Shown: positions 23,485 to 36,360, counted from the stretch's first letter. The stretch is DNA of 64,000 nt from Larimichthys crocea (GCF_000972845.2 NC_040016.1:19308098-19372097), one strand, 5' to 3'. The notes: generated from the sequence alone by a model not told the origin. Made by a program: numbers and translations.

Positions 23485-26400
23485 TCAGGTGTCCACCACT
23501 GGTCCGATGGAGTCCTGCAGAGGGCTCTCCAGAGGGGACGAGCTGTCTGGGACAGGAGGGTGAGGGGAGCAGGAGACCCTTGCGCTTGTGTTGCAGCTCA
23601 CACAACCCTGTGAGACACAAAGATACATTGAAACCATTTAAACCTGTGCTTGAATCTGTTTGTGGTCAGTGTGTGTGTGTTTTTGTGTGACTGGAGATCG
23701 TCACCTGTGTGTCGATTTCCTGTGGGATCGTGTGCTGCTGGATCCAGGGATGAACTTCAGCCAGCTCCTTTCTCTGTTCCTGGCTGAACCAGGGCTGGAG
23801 GGGCTGAAGCACCCGAAGCTTCTCCCTGTCTTCGGCCAGCACCTCATTCTGGTCCCTGGATGCGAGGAAAGACAAGATAAAGGGCAAAGACGACATGAGA
23901 ATGGTGTATTTTATCTAGAATCTATATATAAAAAGGTGGGATTATCTTATAAGGAAGGATTAGAGAACACAATCAAATCAGCAGAGGGCACCTGTGAAGG
24001 TGCAACCCCGGTATGAAGACACAGACAAAGCTGAAGTCTCAACAGTTTACCATGTTAAAATCAGGTTTGAGAAGTAGCTAGGATGCCGATATTACGATCA
24101 AAAGGAATCAAAGAGTCATCAAACAACTGTCAAGTTAACTTGGTCCCGAAACTAGATTTATGAGCTTCAAACAGGAGACTGAAAAACATAACAAACATAA
24201 ATGCATTTTACAAGATGCCACCCAAACAGCTGCATCCACTAGTTTAATTTGTTTAAATGTCACTGAGATTGTAAAATTAAATCAAATATTAAAAGTACAT
24301 TTAAAATATGATGAAGAAGGTGTATCTGTCAGGTTTGGTTCAAAGTATATTTCTAATAGAAGTCACTGTGAGGCTGAACCACACAGGAAAATAAAAGGAA
24401 AATGTTGCTCTGCTCTGTGTGGGCTGAACTTTTTTGGGGATTGGACAGCGCTGACATTTTGTTTATCTCCTTGTCGGCAGTAACGGTTGAGAGCGATGCT
24501 GAGCGTGTACCTGGTGTGGATCTGGTACGTCATCATGACATGCTCTGGCGTGTGCTGGATCATGCTCCACAGCGTGTTCTCCACCCGAGTGTCGAAGCTG
24601 CGCTGGTGCTCCGCCGGTGCTTCCTGGCTCTTACGGGCTTTCCGTGATGTGTCTGATGAATCATTGCTGGCAAAGTATTTGCTGCTGTTGCTGCTGCCTG
24701 TGATCGGAGGAAAGCTCTACATCAGACTAAAATGTCTGGGACGCTGATTGTTCATGTGTGTATTGTATGCATGTGTGTTTTCCTCTCTTACCAGTGTGTG
24801 AGGTGGAGGTTCCATTGGAGCCAGATCCAGATCCAGATCCCAAAGAGCCTCCAGACTCCCCTGATCCGGACCCTGAGACGTTGGATCCGGTGCCTGACCT
24901 GGAATCCTCCTGCAGCAGCAGGTCAAGCAGCTCACTGGATGTAGACTGGGTGTCATGGTTCCCAGAGTCACTGGGGTTATCGCCCTGATCAAAGCAAAGG
25001 TTCGACAGTCAGTGAACACAAGAGGAAAGTACTTACTGTCTTTATATCAACATATACTAGAAGAGAATGATTGGACATGACAGGAGACAGCAGACTCACT
25101 TCATTGGCATGTTGTTCGTGGAGGCTCTCGGCATGGTTGAGCCCGGTGCTGCTCTGCCCTTCGCTCGGCTTTGGCAGCTCCTCCTGCAACAAGTTCAGCT
25201 GAAGCGGTGAACTCGAGCGAGAGCTAGAGAATAAAGCCCGAGGCCCGGCTTCCTCCTCCTCGTCCCCGACGGAGGAGCTGGCTCTGGGTGAGCAAAGCAG
25301 ATGGCCCAGGGGGTTCTGAGTGTTGAGTGGGCTAGTCTGGGCTTGGAACATGGGCTGAGGTGCAGGCGCGACGCCAGGGGCAAAGCCCGTCATGGTGATG
25401 GGTGCCTGGGGCATCATCGAAAGAGTGGACGGCGGATACATGGACGTGTAACCTGTGGTAAAAGTTGGGTAGTTGGGCAGAATGATAGCCATGACTGGAG
25501 TCGGGTATGGGTTGATGCCCGGGGCTGGAGGAATGGGCTGCAGGTTGTGAAAGTTCTGTGTGTGCTGCAGATTCTGAACCGGCTCCATCTGGATCGGCTG
25601 CATGCCTGGCAGGCTCTGAGCGGACTGCATAATGTTGAAGTTGTAGCTGAACTGGGTTTGGTCATGAGGCTGTAGCACCATGGGGGTTGTTCCAGGCAGC
25701 TGCTGCGGTCCGGGTGGTTGCGCCGGGCCAGGCTGGGTTGCCATCATGGGGAAGAATGGCGCCTGGAGCGAAGATGCTTGGCTGAAGGGAGCCCCCATCT
25801 GCGGCTGTGAGGACTCCGAGGAGGGCCAGGATGAGTTGGGGACTCGGCGAGGAGGGCCAGGTGGGGACGCGTAGCTGTCGGAGGAACCCTGGGGCTTGGG
25901 GCGCTTGTGTCTGGGCTTTCCTCTCCGAGAGCGGTTCCACCCACCGCCGCTCAGTGGACGTAGGTAGTCTCCTGTGGTGAGATGGACACAGAGTCGTTTT
26001 AAGGGAGCGTCCAAACTTCACCAAACCTGCACATTTCTATGAGTTGATACATACCTGGATGGTGCGAGTGAGCCATGGAGCTGTTGTCCAGCTGCAGGTA
26101 GGAGCTGTAGGGGCTCTGGAGGATGCGATTGCGAAATCGATCCACGTACTCTTGCTCCTCCTTCTGGGTGTGAGCGGACAGCACCTCCTTGGTGAGACCT
26201 ATAAACCTCCGTTCCTCTGCAGCGGGACTCGGGGCCGGACGGACGGGAGTCGGAGCAGCATCAGCAGGCTCACTACCCATCGGGGCGTCCTCCAGTGCCG
26301 TGGCCTCTGCAGGAGAAAAACATGTTCAATGCACGGGTTTACAAAGTGACAGTTAACTCCTATATGCAGTTTATTGGACATAACGTTTATGTACCTGACT

Positions 26401-29400
26401 CAGGCTGTGGCACGTGGACAATGGTGCTGCTGTATGAACACTGGCTGGTGACAGAGACCACGCTCATGGCTTTAGTGGACATTGTGATGTCTGTCAAAGG
26501 AGCTCCGACGACAGCTGCTGCCGTCGGGGCCACTGACACGCCGCTGTCCAACACCACTGGAAAATGAGGAGGAACAAAATGAATAACAGCTGATGTTGCG
26601 AGGACTATTATTTCAAAAATAAAGTGCGTGTAGTGTGTGTGTACCATCTGAGCTGGCCTGAGCCGTGTCAGCGGCTCCGGCGGGCTTGTCGTCTTCTGAG
26701 GTAGAGGATGAAGAAGAAGAGGTCGCCAGGGAACGGGAGTCGCTCTTCCTCTTGAGGGCTGGACCTGTACAGCTCTCCAAATATCTGGAACAAACACACA
26801 CACACACACACGCATGATTAACTTGTAATTAGGTGATTAGACTGAAGAGTGGCGTGTTGATGATGCTGCCACCACACACCTGATGATGTTGTCCACACAG
26901 TTGATCTGCTGATAGGAGGGAATGTGTCTCTGCTTCCTGCTCTCTTCATGATCTCTGACTTCAGGGTTGGAGGCTGCAGGGGGCAGACGTGCTGGAGAAA
27001 CAAAAGAGATCTTAAAATATTTGGACATCTTAAACACAGCGTGGTTTTGGACTTTATATGTGTCGAGCTGCGTTACCTGTTGCAGGTTTGCGAAGAGCCG
27101 CAGTTTTGTGGCTGGAGCCCAGATAAGCCTGCTGGCCCCAACTCTTAACTCTGTTCACGTCAGCACAGATCTGCTGCAGAGTCATCTGCAATAACATGAC
27201 GATGCATCAGCATGATTAACCATTGTGCAGTGCAGTGTTACCACTGGCTGCCTGACATGTAACGTCGCTGTGATGTCTCACCGGTTCCCGGTGCGAGTCC
27301 TCCCACAGGTTACCATTGCTGTCACTTGAAGAAGCTACGCTGATGTAGTGCTCATGCGAGCCGTTACTCCCCAAACTGCCGTATCCACTGGAACCGTTGT
27401 TATGGACCGGCTGTAGAAAAGAGTCACAAGGGAGTGAAGGCACTGGAGAAAGATGTGTGTCTGACCTTGATGATTAGTGGTATTTCGTGTTTAGTATTTA
27501 GTAGTATGATCACCTGAAGGAAAAGCTTGTAGATCTTTGCTTGCAGATCTTTTATTTCCTCATGGGTGACTGGGATATCGTCCTGAGGCCGAGCAGCAAA
27601 CACGTCCTCGTTCAGTGGACTCCTGATGGCAAAGGATGACAACACAGCGATGTCATCTTCGTGTCTTAGCAACAACAGGAACAGTAGCGCGGCAATTAGG
27701 TGAATCACAGGACCCTTTGCTGAGCACACAGAGAGCACCGAGTCTTTGTGTGGTTTGCGCTGTTGCTACTTACGTCCTGACTTTATGCCGTCCGATGATG
27801 AAGGCCACCTTGCGGCTCCAAGGGTTGATGAAGCTGGACCAGCTGGTGTCTAAGGTGATGTGGTCTCCATTCTGACATCGCAGACGCACCGGAGAGTGCT
27901 CGAACGGAGACTGGCCTGCGTACTTCAACACTGCACATGGCATGAAAAAAATAAAGATCATTAGAGGCGTGAAGATTTTTTTGATGGGTCACTATAAACA
28001 GCAATGGATGAATCTTTGTGTGGTGCAAATAATTATTTGTGTTATTAGTACTAATTTTCACACAATTCACAAATAAGATCCATTTTAACTATGTAATGTT
28101 TTTACACTCCTCCCACACGTACCTTTCCGGTGCATAGACAGCATGAGTGGGAGGTCGTCTGGGTGAATGCAAGTCAGCAATGACGTGCCAATCAAATCCT
28201 GAGGAAGGTATCCCAGCAACGGCACAGCCCTGGGGACAGCAATCACGAAATGAGCTTCATCGGTAAACCATGCCATTTAAAAAGCTCAGTTTCATGTGTG
28301 TGTGTGTGTGTGTGTACTGACCTGTCATCCACTTCCAGGAACACACAGCCAGGGGAGTGTGTGGTGGTGAAGATGCGCTTGTCCAAGGGGATCCGAGGAG
28401 CTGCACGAGCGAATAATCAATGTCAGAGAGACATTCTTACACGTTTAAGCATGAGTGCCTGCTGATGACTGAGTAACATAGGTAAGCAGAGGTTGTGCGT
28501 TATGTGATCTGTGGTGAAAAGTTGGGACATCAGAAATGAGCAAAAGTTGTGTTTCAGCTGATATTCATTGGGCGAGGCTGTTTGAGTTGTGCTAATAATC
28601 GTACCCTCATATCCAGAGATGATGCGTTCAGCCAACGCCAAGCAGCACGGCTCCTCCTCGTCCCCGCTGCTTCCTCTTCCCTGCACCTTCAGCAGGTACG
28701 GTGTTATCCGAAACGGGTTGTAACGCATCTCACCCTCGCGGTCCTTCCCACCCCTGAAACATAAAATGAAGTTCTGATGAAACAAACGCAGACAGTGGCC
28801 ATATCTACATGTAAGTGCTATGTGCTTGTTCTATCTTTAGCTGTATGACTCACAGAGCCCTGTGGGATCAACAACACTTCACACAAATATCTGTGGAATT
28901 CAGATTTCTTCTGAGCACATCTGATTTTCAGGGGTTTATAGGAGGCCTAGTGTCTTCAACAGAATGAAAATACTGACCTGATTCTGCAGAAGAAAGACTT
29001 CACTTGGGCACAGTCGAACAGAACGCCCGCTGCAGAAACAAAGAACAGATCAAAGTCACTTCTTTTAATCTCGTAACACAAACTAACGCTGCTGCAAACT
29101 GCTGCAAACACACACCTGTATGCGAGTTGCTCCAGGGTGGCAGATGCGGCTGAGCCGTGTGCGAGTAGAAGACGTTGACGTCTTGGTGAAAGAGCAGCTC
29201 CACGAACTTGGCCGACTCCAGGAACTTCCTCTTGCAGCACAGGATGCTGGGAGCCTGCTCGGACGCGTACAGCACTCGGCCGCTCAGGAGCGAGAAAACC
29301 ACCACGAAGGAGTCCTACACGCAGACACGGAGAGACGTACGCACGCACATGTAGGGAGACACAAGCACACAGGGCGAGCCGAGTCACAGACACACACAAA

Positions 29401-30637
29401 AGCAGTAAACACACATACACTCACACACACGCCCAGGTGTGAGGCAAAAATAAACGTACTCGTGCATGTGTTTGAAAGCTGTGATGGAGCCTCGAATCAG
29501 CATCAAGATATAACAACAAATCCTCTATTGTCATGACTCTAGAGTGTGTGTTCTCGGTGATAAAGGTAGAAAGTGGCTATATTATCAGTTGTGTAAGTGA
29601 GTGCGAGTGGATGTATACCGTGTTTTTAAGGGTGTGTTCGGAGGTGACTCTGTCCAGCTCCTCCAGGGTGCAAACAGAAGCGTCTCTCTTCTCATCCTGG
29701 CCATTCCGCATCAGCAGTTTGTAGTATTCGTTGTTGGCTGCGGAGGAACACACAAGCAAAACGAGATGATGTCAGGAAAAGTGCTCACCTTAATCTGATT
29801 TTTCAAAGAAAAGACAAAAACAGAGTTTCCAGTTGTCAGGTTACCTTGTACTTGTTTGACACAGTTGAGAGCGTAGTGTAAGGCCTCCACGGTGCTGGCT
29901 TTGCTGCGGCTGCGTTTGTCCGACGGAAGCCTCTTCTTCATCTCAGCCACCGTGGTGATTAACTCTCTGTGGGCCTGCCCTCTGCTGCCATCTGTGTTCT
30001 CGCTGCTGCACACAGAGTCAGAGAGTTTAACTTAAGACAATGTAGTGGCAAACAGGTGATGCCTTAAAACTGAAATGCTTCTCTTCGTTTAGTTTTGCAA
30101 GGTTGCACTCAGCTATTACTTTGGTGTGTACGTCAGGGATAATCAGGGTTATTTATTTCTGCTGTACATTATCCCACTTATTACACATATACTTACTAAA
30201 AATTGACTATAGATTCAAATCTATGATCAGAGCAAGAAAATAGAACACAATAAGTGTAACTGAGTGTTCAGAATCAACTTGTAATAAAATGTTAGAATGG
30301 ATAAAACCAAAAAGGGCAGAGGGGAAAACGTGAGGTGAAGAAACGTGCCAGCAACTTGGCTCCCCGTGGTATGAGGTAAATATCCGTCAAGAAGTCTTTA
30401 TCACCTTTGATTAGCTGAAGAAGAGAGGTCTTGTGATCCGCTTGTCATCTCCTCATCTTCCTGCCCCGCTTCCCCACCTGAAGCTCCGCACTCCTCCCCC
30501 GTGAGGCGCTCTGACTGCCCCGCTCTTCCGTCCTGCCGCCCTGACGACCCCCTTTCCTCCTCTCCATCTCCTGTGGCTGACGATAACGCAGGCTGCTCCC
30601 CATCGCCCCCGGGCATCTCCGATCTTTGGTCACACAT
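23485..30637 (-). CDS. per3: Period circadian regulator 3 (PAS-domain clock repressor)
   Basis: Twenty-one coding exons (high to low) join in frame to 1264 codons plus stop: 30637-30405, 30005-29845, 29737-29619, 29314-29116, 29029-28978, 28753-28605, 28400-28322, 28229-28123, 27930-27774, 27622-27514, 27410-27282, 27185-27077, 26991-26880, 26784-26645, 26556-26395, 26306-26055, 25971-25100, 24984-24792, 24697-24511, 23855-23705 and 23607-23485. Landmarks are an acidic N-terminus, an HLH-like region (near residues 90-130), PAS-A from about 172 with [15 protein letters not shown] from about 332 with [14 protein letters not shown], then [14 protein letters not shown], a KRK basic stretch with a serine cluster, [29 protein letters not shown], and a CRY-binding-like C-terminus ([26 protein letters not shown]). 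PER proteins bind CRY and CK1 and repress CLOCK-BMAL1 in the nucleus. The C-terminal motifs and the vamp3 neighbour favour per3 over per1/per2. Exon 30005 could start 3 bases later (tandem acceptor). Confidence 0.95.
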
Positions 30638-30992
30638 CAATAGTTCTTCGTGTGGTCAGTCGGGGTCTTCATACGTTCAGCAGAGGGAATTTGTTCCATG
30701 TGGTGACGATAGATTAGCGCTCATTCAGTCGGTGCTGGGTGTAAGGCTCTGCCTTGAACACTGTGAGATGAAGGACATGAAAAACAGCATCAGAACAAAG
30801 TCTGTGTTTGATTCACTCAACATGAAAGCGCTAACTTTGTCACTAATGTTGTTACTGAAGACAAATCTATCTGAGAAGTGTCCAGGAGTGAGCGATCTCG
30901 CTTCTTCTTTATCATCTCGAGACTTTAGTTAGATGGTGTTAGAGGATGTGGGTGAGCCTCCGACCAACAAGGCTCAGCAAGGTACAACAAGA

Positions 30993-30998
30993 CACGTG
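30993..30998. promoter_or_regulatory. Canonical E-box CACGTG, 356 bp upstream of the per3 start codon
   Basis: A perfect palindromic CACGTG lies in the sequence GACACGTGAAC within per3 intron 1. CLOCK-BMAL1 acts through such sites in per genes. Function here is inferred from position only. Confidence 0.4.
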
Positions 30999-32486
30999 AA
31001 CAAGTAACAGCAAAATGTTTCCGGAGCACCGTAAAAGAAAAAGAAAAGAGCTGACAGCATCTTGCTTGCATGACAGCTAAGAGTCTTATAAATAAAACAA
31101 TTTGTACAGGGCCAAGTAAAAAATGACTCTGGATACGTAGATCTCTGACCCAGTTAAAAAAAAACATCCCTGATTGTGGGCCAGTACTGTTCATCAACAG
31201 TAGACTCTTTTAACAATCAGCATGTAGACGCATGAAGTGTCACTTCACGGCCGGGAAACCACAGGTGTAATTAATGATAATTATAATAATGATTAGCTCT
31301 GTTGCACCTGTGCTCTTCATCCTTAAATAGGTCTGATGTGGGAAAAAGCTGCACGTCTAAAAGTAGAAGAACAAAACACAGCATCACAAACGAGCGAGCG
31401 AACATGTGAACAACACAATCTGCCTTGTTATCTAATACTATCGGCCTGTCTGACCATCAAACTGACTCACTGCTCTCTGACTCATTCCCATCGTCTACGA
31501 TTTACACATTTCACCAATCAATGCTGCCAACACTGGTACGTCGCTGCCAGATCGCGGTCTTTACACAACACCAATAAAACAATAACAACGTGAGAGTTTA
31601 ATAACTGAAAGCAGTTCAACGTGACACTCCTTATTTAATTACAGAGAGAGCGAAAGATCCCAAATGATTTTAAATTCACACTCAAAGTGCTCTTTTTTAT
31701 ATATATAATGCATTTGCCTAAAATCAAACACACACTCGCAAACTGCAGCTACTGCCACATGCAGACAGCGGTGAGACAAGACGAGTGAGACACAGCGAAA
31801 AGAGGAAGACGCACAGCGAAGCCACAAACAGGAGCCAGAGAAAATATCCTGCGTCGCTCAACAGGTCGTCACTGCAGGATTACATAACCAGCTCGCTCAA
31901 TTCAGAGCGTATTAACCATGCTCCTATTATACGTGTACTGTGTGTGTGTGTGTGTGATGCTCTGGCCTGGCTTTATCACAGCACACAAACACACCTGATG
32001 AGTCCACCTGAGGTCAAGGTGCAGAAGCGGTTTAACTTAAGGTTGATCTAACCGACATCAAAGAGGGGAAACGTGTTTGAGTCCAAATAAGTGTAAACAA
32101 GGAAACAGTAAAAAAAAAAAACAAGTTGCACAATTCAAACTGGACCGACTTGATTGTAACACAGTATCACTTTGAAATTGATTGACAGGTCGTTTAATAC
32201 AGAGGTTATGATAAGAAAATCAACTGAGGCTGTTCATGTTTTTGACACTGTTAATGCTCTGTATGTGTCAGTGATCAGGGATGCACAATATCGATCACTT
32301 TAAATCGATCTAGCTCTATGCCTTTTGTACATACTCGTACTAACTGCTGCTGCAACACAGTCACGATAAATAAAGGACATCAATTTATCTGTCTATTTAT
32401 CTATTTATCTGTCTATTTATCTATTTATCTGTCTGTCTGTCTGTCACATTGTGAGTAAAGATGGATGATTTAACATTCCACGGCTC

Positions 32487-32509
32487 TGACGTCACCAAAC
32501 CTGACGTCA
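32487..32509. promoter_or_regulatory. Tandem pair of full cAMP-response elements
   Basis: TGACGTCA occurs at 32487-32494 and again at 32502-32509, 15 bp apart (start to start), each in a CTGACGTCAC context. A full CRE palindrome is rare by chance and two so close together are notable. CREB acting through CREs is an established input to per gene induction. Here the pair lies in per3 intron 1, about 2 kb from the putative first exon. Confidence 0.55.
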
Positions 32510-33658
32510 CTGCTGCTGACACGACAAAAACAAACAACAGTTCTGACTTCACAAACACACTTTGGCTTTCATAGCACAGCCAAACATTTCGCATAAGAAA
32601 TAAAAAACACATTTTATTATTGTTATGAATAAATGAACACATCCATCCCTGACCGAGTATTTATCAGCACTGTAACATGCATCCCTATCAGTAATGTTTG
32701 AAAACTGTATAGACAGATTCAGCAGCATTCATGTAATAAAAAACAAAAATAAAGTCGCTTCAATCAAAAAAAATATGGATGTAAACGATGTTAATATTTG
32801 TTGATGAAATAAAAGCATTAAAAACAACATCACAGACACAAATAAACAAACGGTGCATTATCAAGATATATCACACTGCAGGGCAAACACTAGAATCAAT
32901 ACCACACCAATGCCATGACAATATTTCCTAATGTGAGCAGAACCTCCTGAGGCCACCGGGCCTCTGAGAGAACTTTAAAAAAACATGTTTTTCACTGTAT
33001 ATGTAAGTCGTGAAATACTTGAGTGGGGCCACCGTGAAAGGAGTCAACAGCCATGAGCGATGAGCTCAAGTTCAAGCTCAACTTGAGTTGTGTTTCTCCA
33101 AACGAGTCCTTTCTTTGTGTAGACGGATACAACAACCTGAATGAAAATCAATTCAGGAGCTAACCATGTTATCTTCTCAGACACACTCGAATCTCAACAC
33201 CAATACACCAAATTCCTGTGAATAAGTAAGTAAAAGGCTGCCAGGATGTACACATTCCTGAGCACACAACAATAACAAATATAGTAATGTACTAAACAAA
33301 AACACGGTTTATCTGCACTTTGAGATTTAAATACACGAACAACAATTAAATATTCATGACTTTAAGATGCATAATGCAGAAATAGTAATGATATTATATA
33401 TAGATAATAATAATATAATAAATAATATATAATATAGATATATATATATATAGTCAACTCAGAGCATAATTACACTGCAACAATAAAAAACAAATAAAAC
33501 AAAACAGCTGGAGTCTACAAGTGATACCTGTTTTGTTTTTTTTCTCGTTCTGTCTTCATGTACTGGAAAATGAACAAGCTTCGAAGACTTCGACAACAGC
33601 AGCTCATAACCCACTCCCACTCAAAACAAACCTGACACTGACGACCCTGCAACACAAC

Positions 33659-33667
33659 ACAAACACA

Positions 33668-33704
<37 letters not shown>
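33659..33704. repeat. (CA)n microsatellite
   Basis: A near-pure CA run inside per3 intron 1. Confidence 0.95.
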
Positions 33705-33706
<2 letters not shown>

Positions 33707-34013
33707 ACCCAGTAACCTCAATAACCTCAGTGACAAGTGAACAGGCTTTACGGCTTAAAGGAGAGTCACTGCACTGTAAGCTAAGGCATGATCACATCGT
33801 TAATATTACATTACCGTGTAGAATGGCACTGATGTGGTCATGTGGGACACTTTATGTTGTAAACAGAGTAAATGTGGACACATTAATTATAATTATTATT
33901 ATTATTATAATAATAACAAAGACAGTCAGGCCAGCAGTGGTTTACATCAATGTGAGGATAGTTGGTGATGATATTAACCAATATCACTTCTTAAATCACA
34001 CAATGGGACTGAA

Positions 34014-34212
34014 TGTGGCTCAGCAGGTGGAGCGGGGTCGTCCACTGATCACAGGGTCGCGGGTTCGATCCCCGGCTCCCCCTCAGCCTGCAGGTCGAAG
34101 TGTTATTGGGCAAGAAGAACCACAAAAACACTCCCTGTGAGTCGCTTTTTTGGATAAAAGCGTCAGCTAAATGTGTTTAAATGTGTTTAAATGTGTGTAA
34201 ACGTGTGTAACT
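34014..34212 (+). mobile_element. tRNA-derived SINE
   Basis: The head contains a Pol III A-box-like TGGCTCAGCAGGTGGAG and a B box GGTTCGATCCC at 34062-34072, as in a tRNA gene but without a clean cloverleaf. The body ends in GGATAAAAGCGTCAGCTAAATG, a tail common in fish repeats, followed by degenerate AAATGTGTTT repeats. It lies antisense within per3 intron 1. Confidence 0.75.
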
Positions 34213-34476
34213 GAAGCGTCTGTTGAGCTAACTTATTAGCAACACACTCGTACGCGTCGTGTACAGCTCATAAGTTTATGGAGGTTTAAAAGTAAACTAC
34301 TAAAACCACACATAACACTCAAAGGACTTCACCTGGACACGACACAGCGTTTACATTTGGTTTGTTTACATCCACTTGTTCTGGTTTGTTGTCGTGGGCG
34401 AGGTGGCTAAACGGTTAGCTTTGTCCATCTCGACTAACTAAACCTCAGATTTCTCGTCTTTTCGTGATATATTTAC

Positions 34477-34560
34477 CTTTTTTTCGACTCCGCGTGTGTC
34501 TCGGCTTCAATATCCGATTAGGAGAAGTGTATAAAACCGATCCCCGGGCTGTATTATGGC
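34477..34560 (-). other. per3: Probable non-coding first exon of per3
   Basis: On the minus strand a donor AAAG|GTAAAT ends an exon at 34477, just downstream of a CpG- and GC-rich promoter-like block. It would splice to the acceptor that precedes the first coding exon near 30640. The 5' limit is uncertain. Transcript data are absent, so this is inference. Confidence 0.4.
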
Positions 34561-34930
34561 TGTTTTTCCTCGTTAATTAAGTCCCAGTCACGTAGATTAA
34601 TCGTCATGCACTCAGGAGGCGCTTGACACATTTGTGCAACGTGAGGCCGGTGTGGTACAACCCCGCCCACTCGCTTCTGATTGGACGGGGCCGATTCGGC
34701 GTCTGTCGTGTGATTGGACGCAGCTCCAGGCGGTGGGCGTGTCCAAACGCAGCGATCTGTCATCGGCTTGCTGGCGGTTCACGTGGACCCCCATGTTACA
34801 CAACAGAGCACGCAACAAGCCCCTCGTGCGCTGCGCGCGAGCACATACAGGCTCACTACGGGCACGCTGCGTCAACATCTGCACCGCCAATGAATGGATG
34901 AATGAACCGCTGCGCACATCTGCTCAGCTC
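34560..34930 (-). promoter_or_regulatory. per3: Putative per3 promoter with CCAAT boxes, GC boxes and an E-box
   Basis: Within a CpG-rich block lie two inverted CCAAT motifs in near-identical context (TGATTGGACG, at 34680-34684 and 34713-34717), GC-box-like CCCGCCC at 34662-34668 and GGTGGGCG near 34732, and a perfect CACGTG E-box at 34780-34785. The block is immediately upstream of the proposed first exon. An E-box next to the core promoter is the usual site of CLOCK-BMAL1 control of per genes. Confidence 0.5.
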
Positions 34931-35001
34931 TGACAACAAGTCTTATATTAGTATTTAATACAGTGAATATAAATATAATTTGTTATTTTTGTTGTTGTTG
35001 T

Positions 35002-35003
<2 letters not shown>

Positions 35004-35056
<53 letters not shown>
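35004..35056. repeat. (ATCT)n microsatellite
   Basis: About 13 uninterrupted tetranucleotide repeats directly upstream of a LINE fragment. Confidence 0.95.
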
Positions 35057-35084
35057 ATCAATGTGAATAAATAACAAGATAAAG

Positions 35085-35480
35085 GTGGCTGAGAATAACA
35101 GGGCCAAGGTGCTGTGGGACCAACCAGACATAGTGGTGGTGGACAAAGAGCAGAAGAGGGTAGTAGCTGACGCCAACATCAGGAAGAAGGAACATGAGAA
35201 ACTTGAGAAGTATCAAGGGTTAAAAAGAGCAGCTAGAACGGATGTGGAAGGTCAAGGGTTGCGTGGTCCCCGTGGTAGTAGGGGCACTTGGGGCAGTAAC
35301 CCCCAAACTGGGAGAGTGGCTCCAGCAAATCCCAGGAACAACATCTGAAGCCTCAGTCCAGAAGAGTGCAGTCCCAGGAACATCGAAGATACTGCCAGAA
35401 CCTCAAACTCCCAGGCCTCTGGTAGAGGACCCGAGCTTGAGGTGCATTAGACAGTTTGAAGGTCTCGGGCACACTTTCAA
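35085..35480 (+). mobile_element. 3' fragment of a non-LTR retrotransposon (reverse-transcriptase protein C-terminus)
   Basis: The conceptual product contains ANIRKKEHEKLEKYQGLK and, after a frame change, PVVVGALGAVTPKLGEWLQ followed by QIPGTTSEASVQKSAVPGT. This C-terminal sequence is widely found in fish non-LTR elements annotated as reverse transcriptases. It is shifted between two frames and truncated at the 5' end, so it is dead. It lies between per3 and vamp3. Confidence 0.75.
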
Positions 35481-35499
35481 AGGATTTTATTTTTAAAAA

Positions 35500-36360
35500 C
35501 ATCATTAGTTGGGACCCAGGAGGTTTTGTCAGTTTCATAATCCTCTCTTGGTTTGAATATATTTGTGTTTTTTATTAATTGCAGTCAGAATCAACTGGGA
35601 CACAAATATATTTTTGGCTCTTCAAGTACCGCTATTATAACAACTCTGTTCAGCTAGATGATTCATACAGATGATTCACACAGGAGGATGGTTTGCTCCT
35701 TGATAGGATCTGCACTTCTCTTCCTTATAGTTTCCATTTGGAGCATACATGCAGGTACTCATGACTATGAATCAGGGTGATATTGAAACAGAAAATTACA
35801 GGCTGTCATAGTTTACGTGTTTTCAATCCAAGTCTTGTAGTATTCTTAGTAAAAAAATAAAAAAATAGTTCTAAACTAACTTATTTAATTAAAAATATAT
35901 ATATTATTTCAGAGATTACTCTGCGCACCGCTGCGCCCAGAGAACCAGTGACCTGAATAATTGCACTAAAGCTTTTAGAGTAATACCGAGTGTAATAATG
36001 ATGCTGACGATAACAAAGTTAAGAAAACAACTGATGCTGGAAAATATGGGAGTCCCTCTGTTACACAAAGATGCTTTGGTTGATGAGGTTGGTTAATAGG
36101 TCGTGGTGAAAGCTACACAGGTAAACAGGTGGTTGATAAGCTTTTTTTCTGACATCAGCTGACAATTGTTTTCTTTGAATCTTTGTCAGCGACAGCCAGT
36201 GAGCTGCTCGGCGGTGTGGATGATCCGCTGGACCTTTGAATTATTGAAAAAGTGTGAAAGCATGGCTATATCAGACCCTGGAAGAGGAATCAGGGAAGAT
36301 AGAAAAATATTCCTCAGCCCCTGAGCTGCTTCTGACAAAAACAAACACAGATCAGGCTTT
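35500..36360. other. Intergenic between per3 and vamp3
   Basis: AT-rich sequence without a supported gene, RNA or repeat apart from short AT runs. Confidence 0.5.

Larger units (their letters stand above)
30638..34476 (-). other. per3: per3 first intron with clustered regulatory motifs and a SINE
   Basis: No coding exon is seen here. The interval holds an E-box (30993-30998), two full CRE palindromes (32487-32509), TATC/TGTC simple repeats (about 32384-32445), an AT-rich tract (about 33390-33455), a CA microsatellite (33659-33704) and a tRNA-derived SINE (34014-34212). Confidence 0.6.

Noticed and set aside
25301..25675. A 124-codon plus-strand frame
   Set aside because: It is the antisense shadow of the large per3 exon (25100-25971), which is GC-rich and repetitive.
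30501..30932. A 143-codon plus-strand frame
   Set aside because: It overlaps the first coding exon of per3 in antisense and has no independent support.
34021..34090. A possible functional tRNA gene (A-box and B-box present)
   Set aside because: No complete acceptor or anticodon stem can be folded, and the downstream body and tail match a tRNA-derived SINE.
34530..34536. TATAAAA on the plus strand near the per3 promoter
   Set aside because: It points away from per3, and no plus-strand transcript start or gene is supported downstream.
35085..35348. Independent 87-codon host gene
   Set aside because: The protein is the C-terminal piece of a non-LTR retrotransposon and continues in another frame, so it is a dead element.
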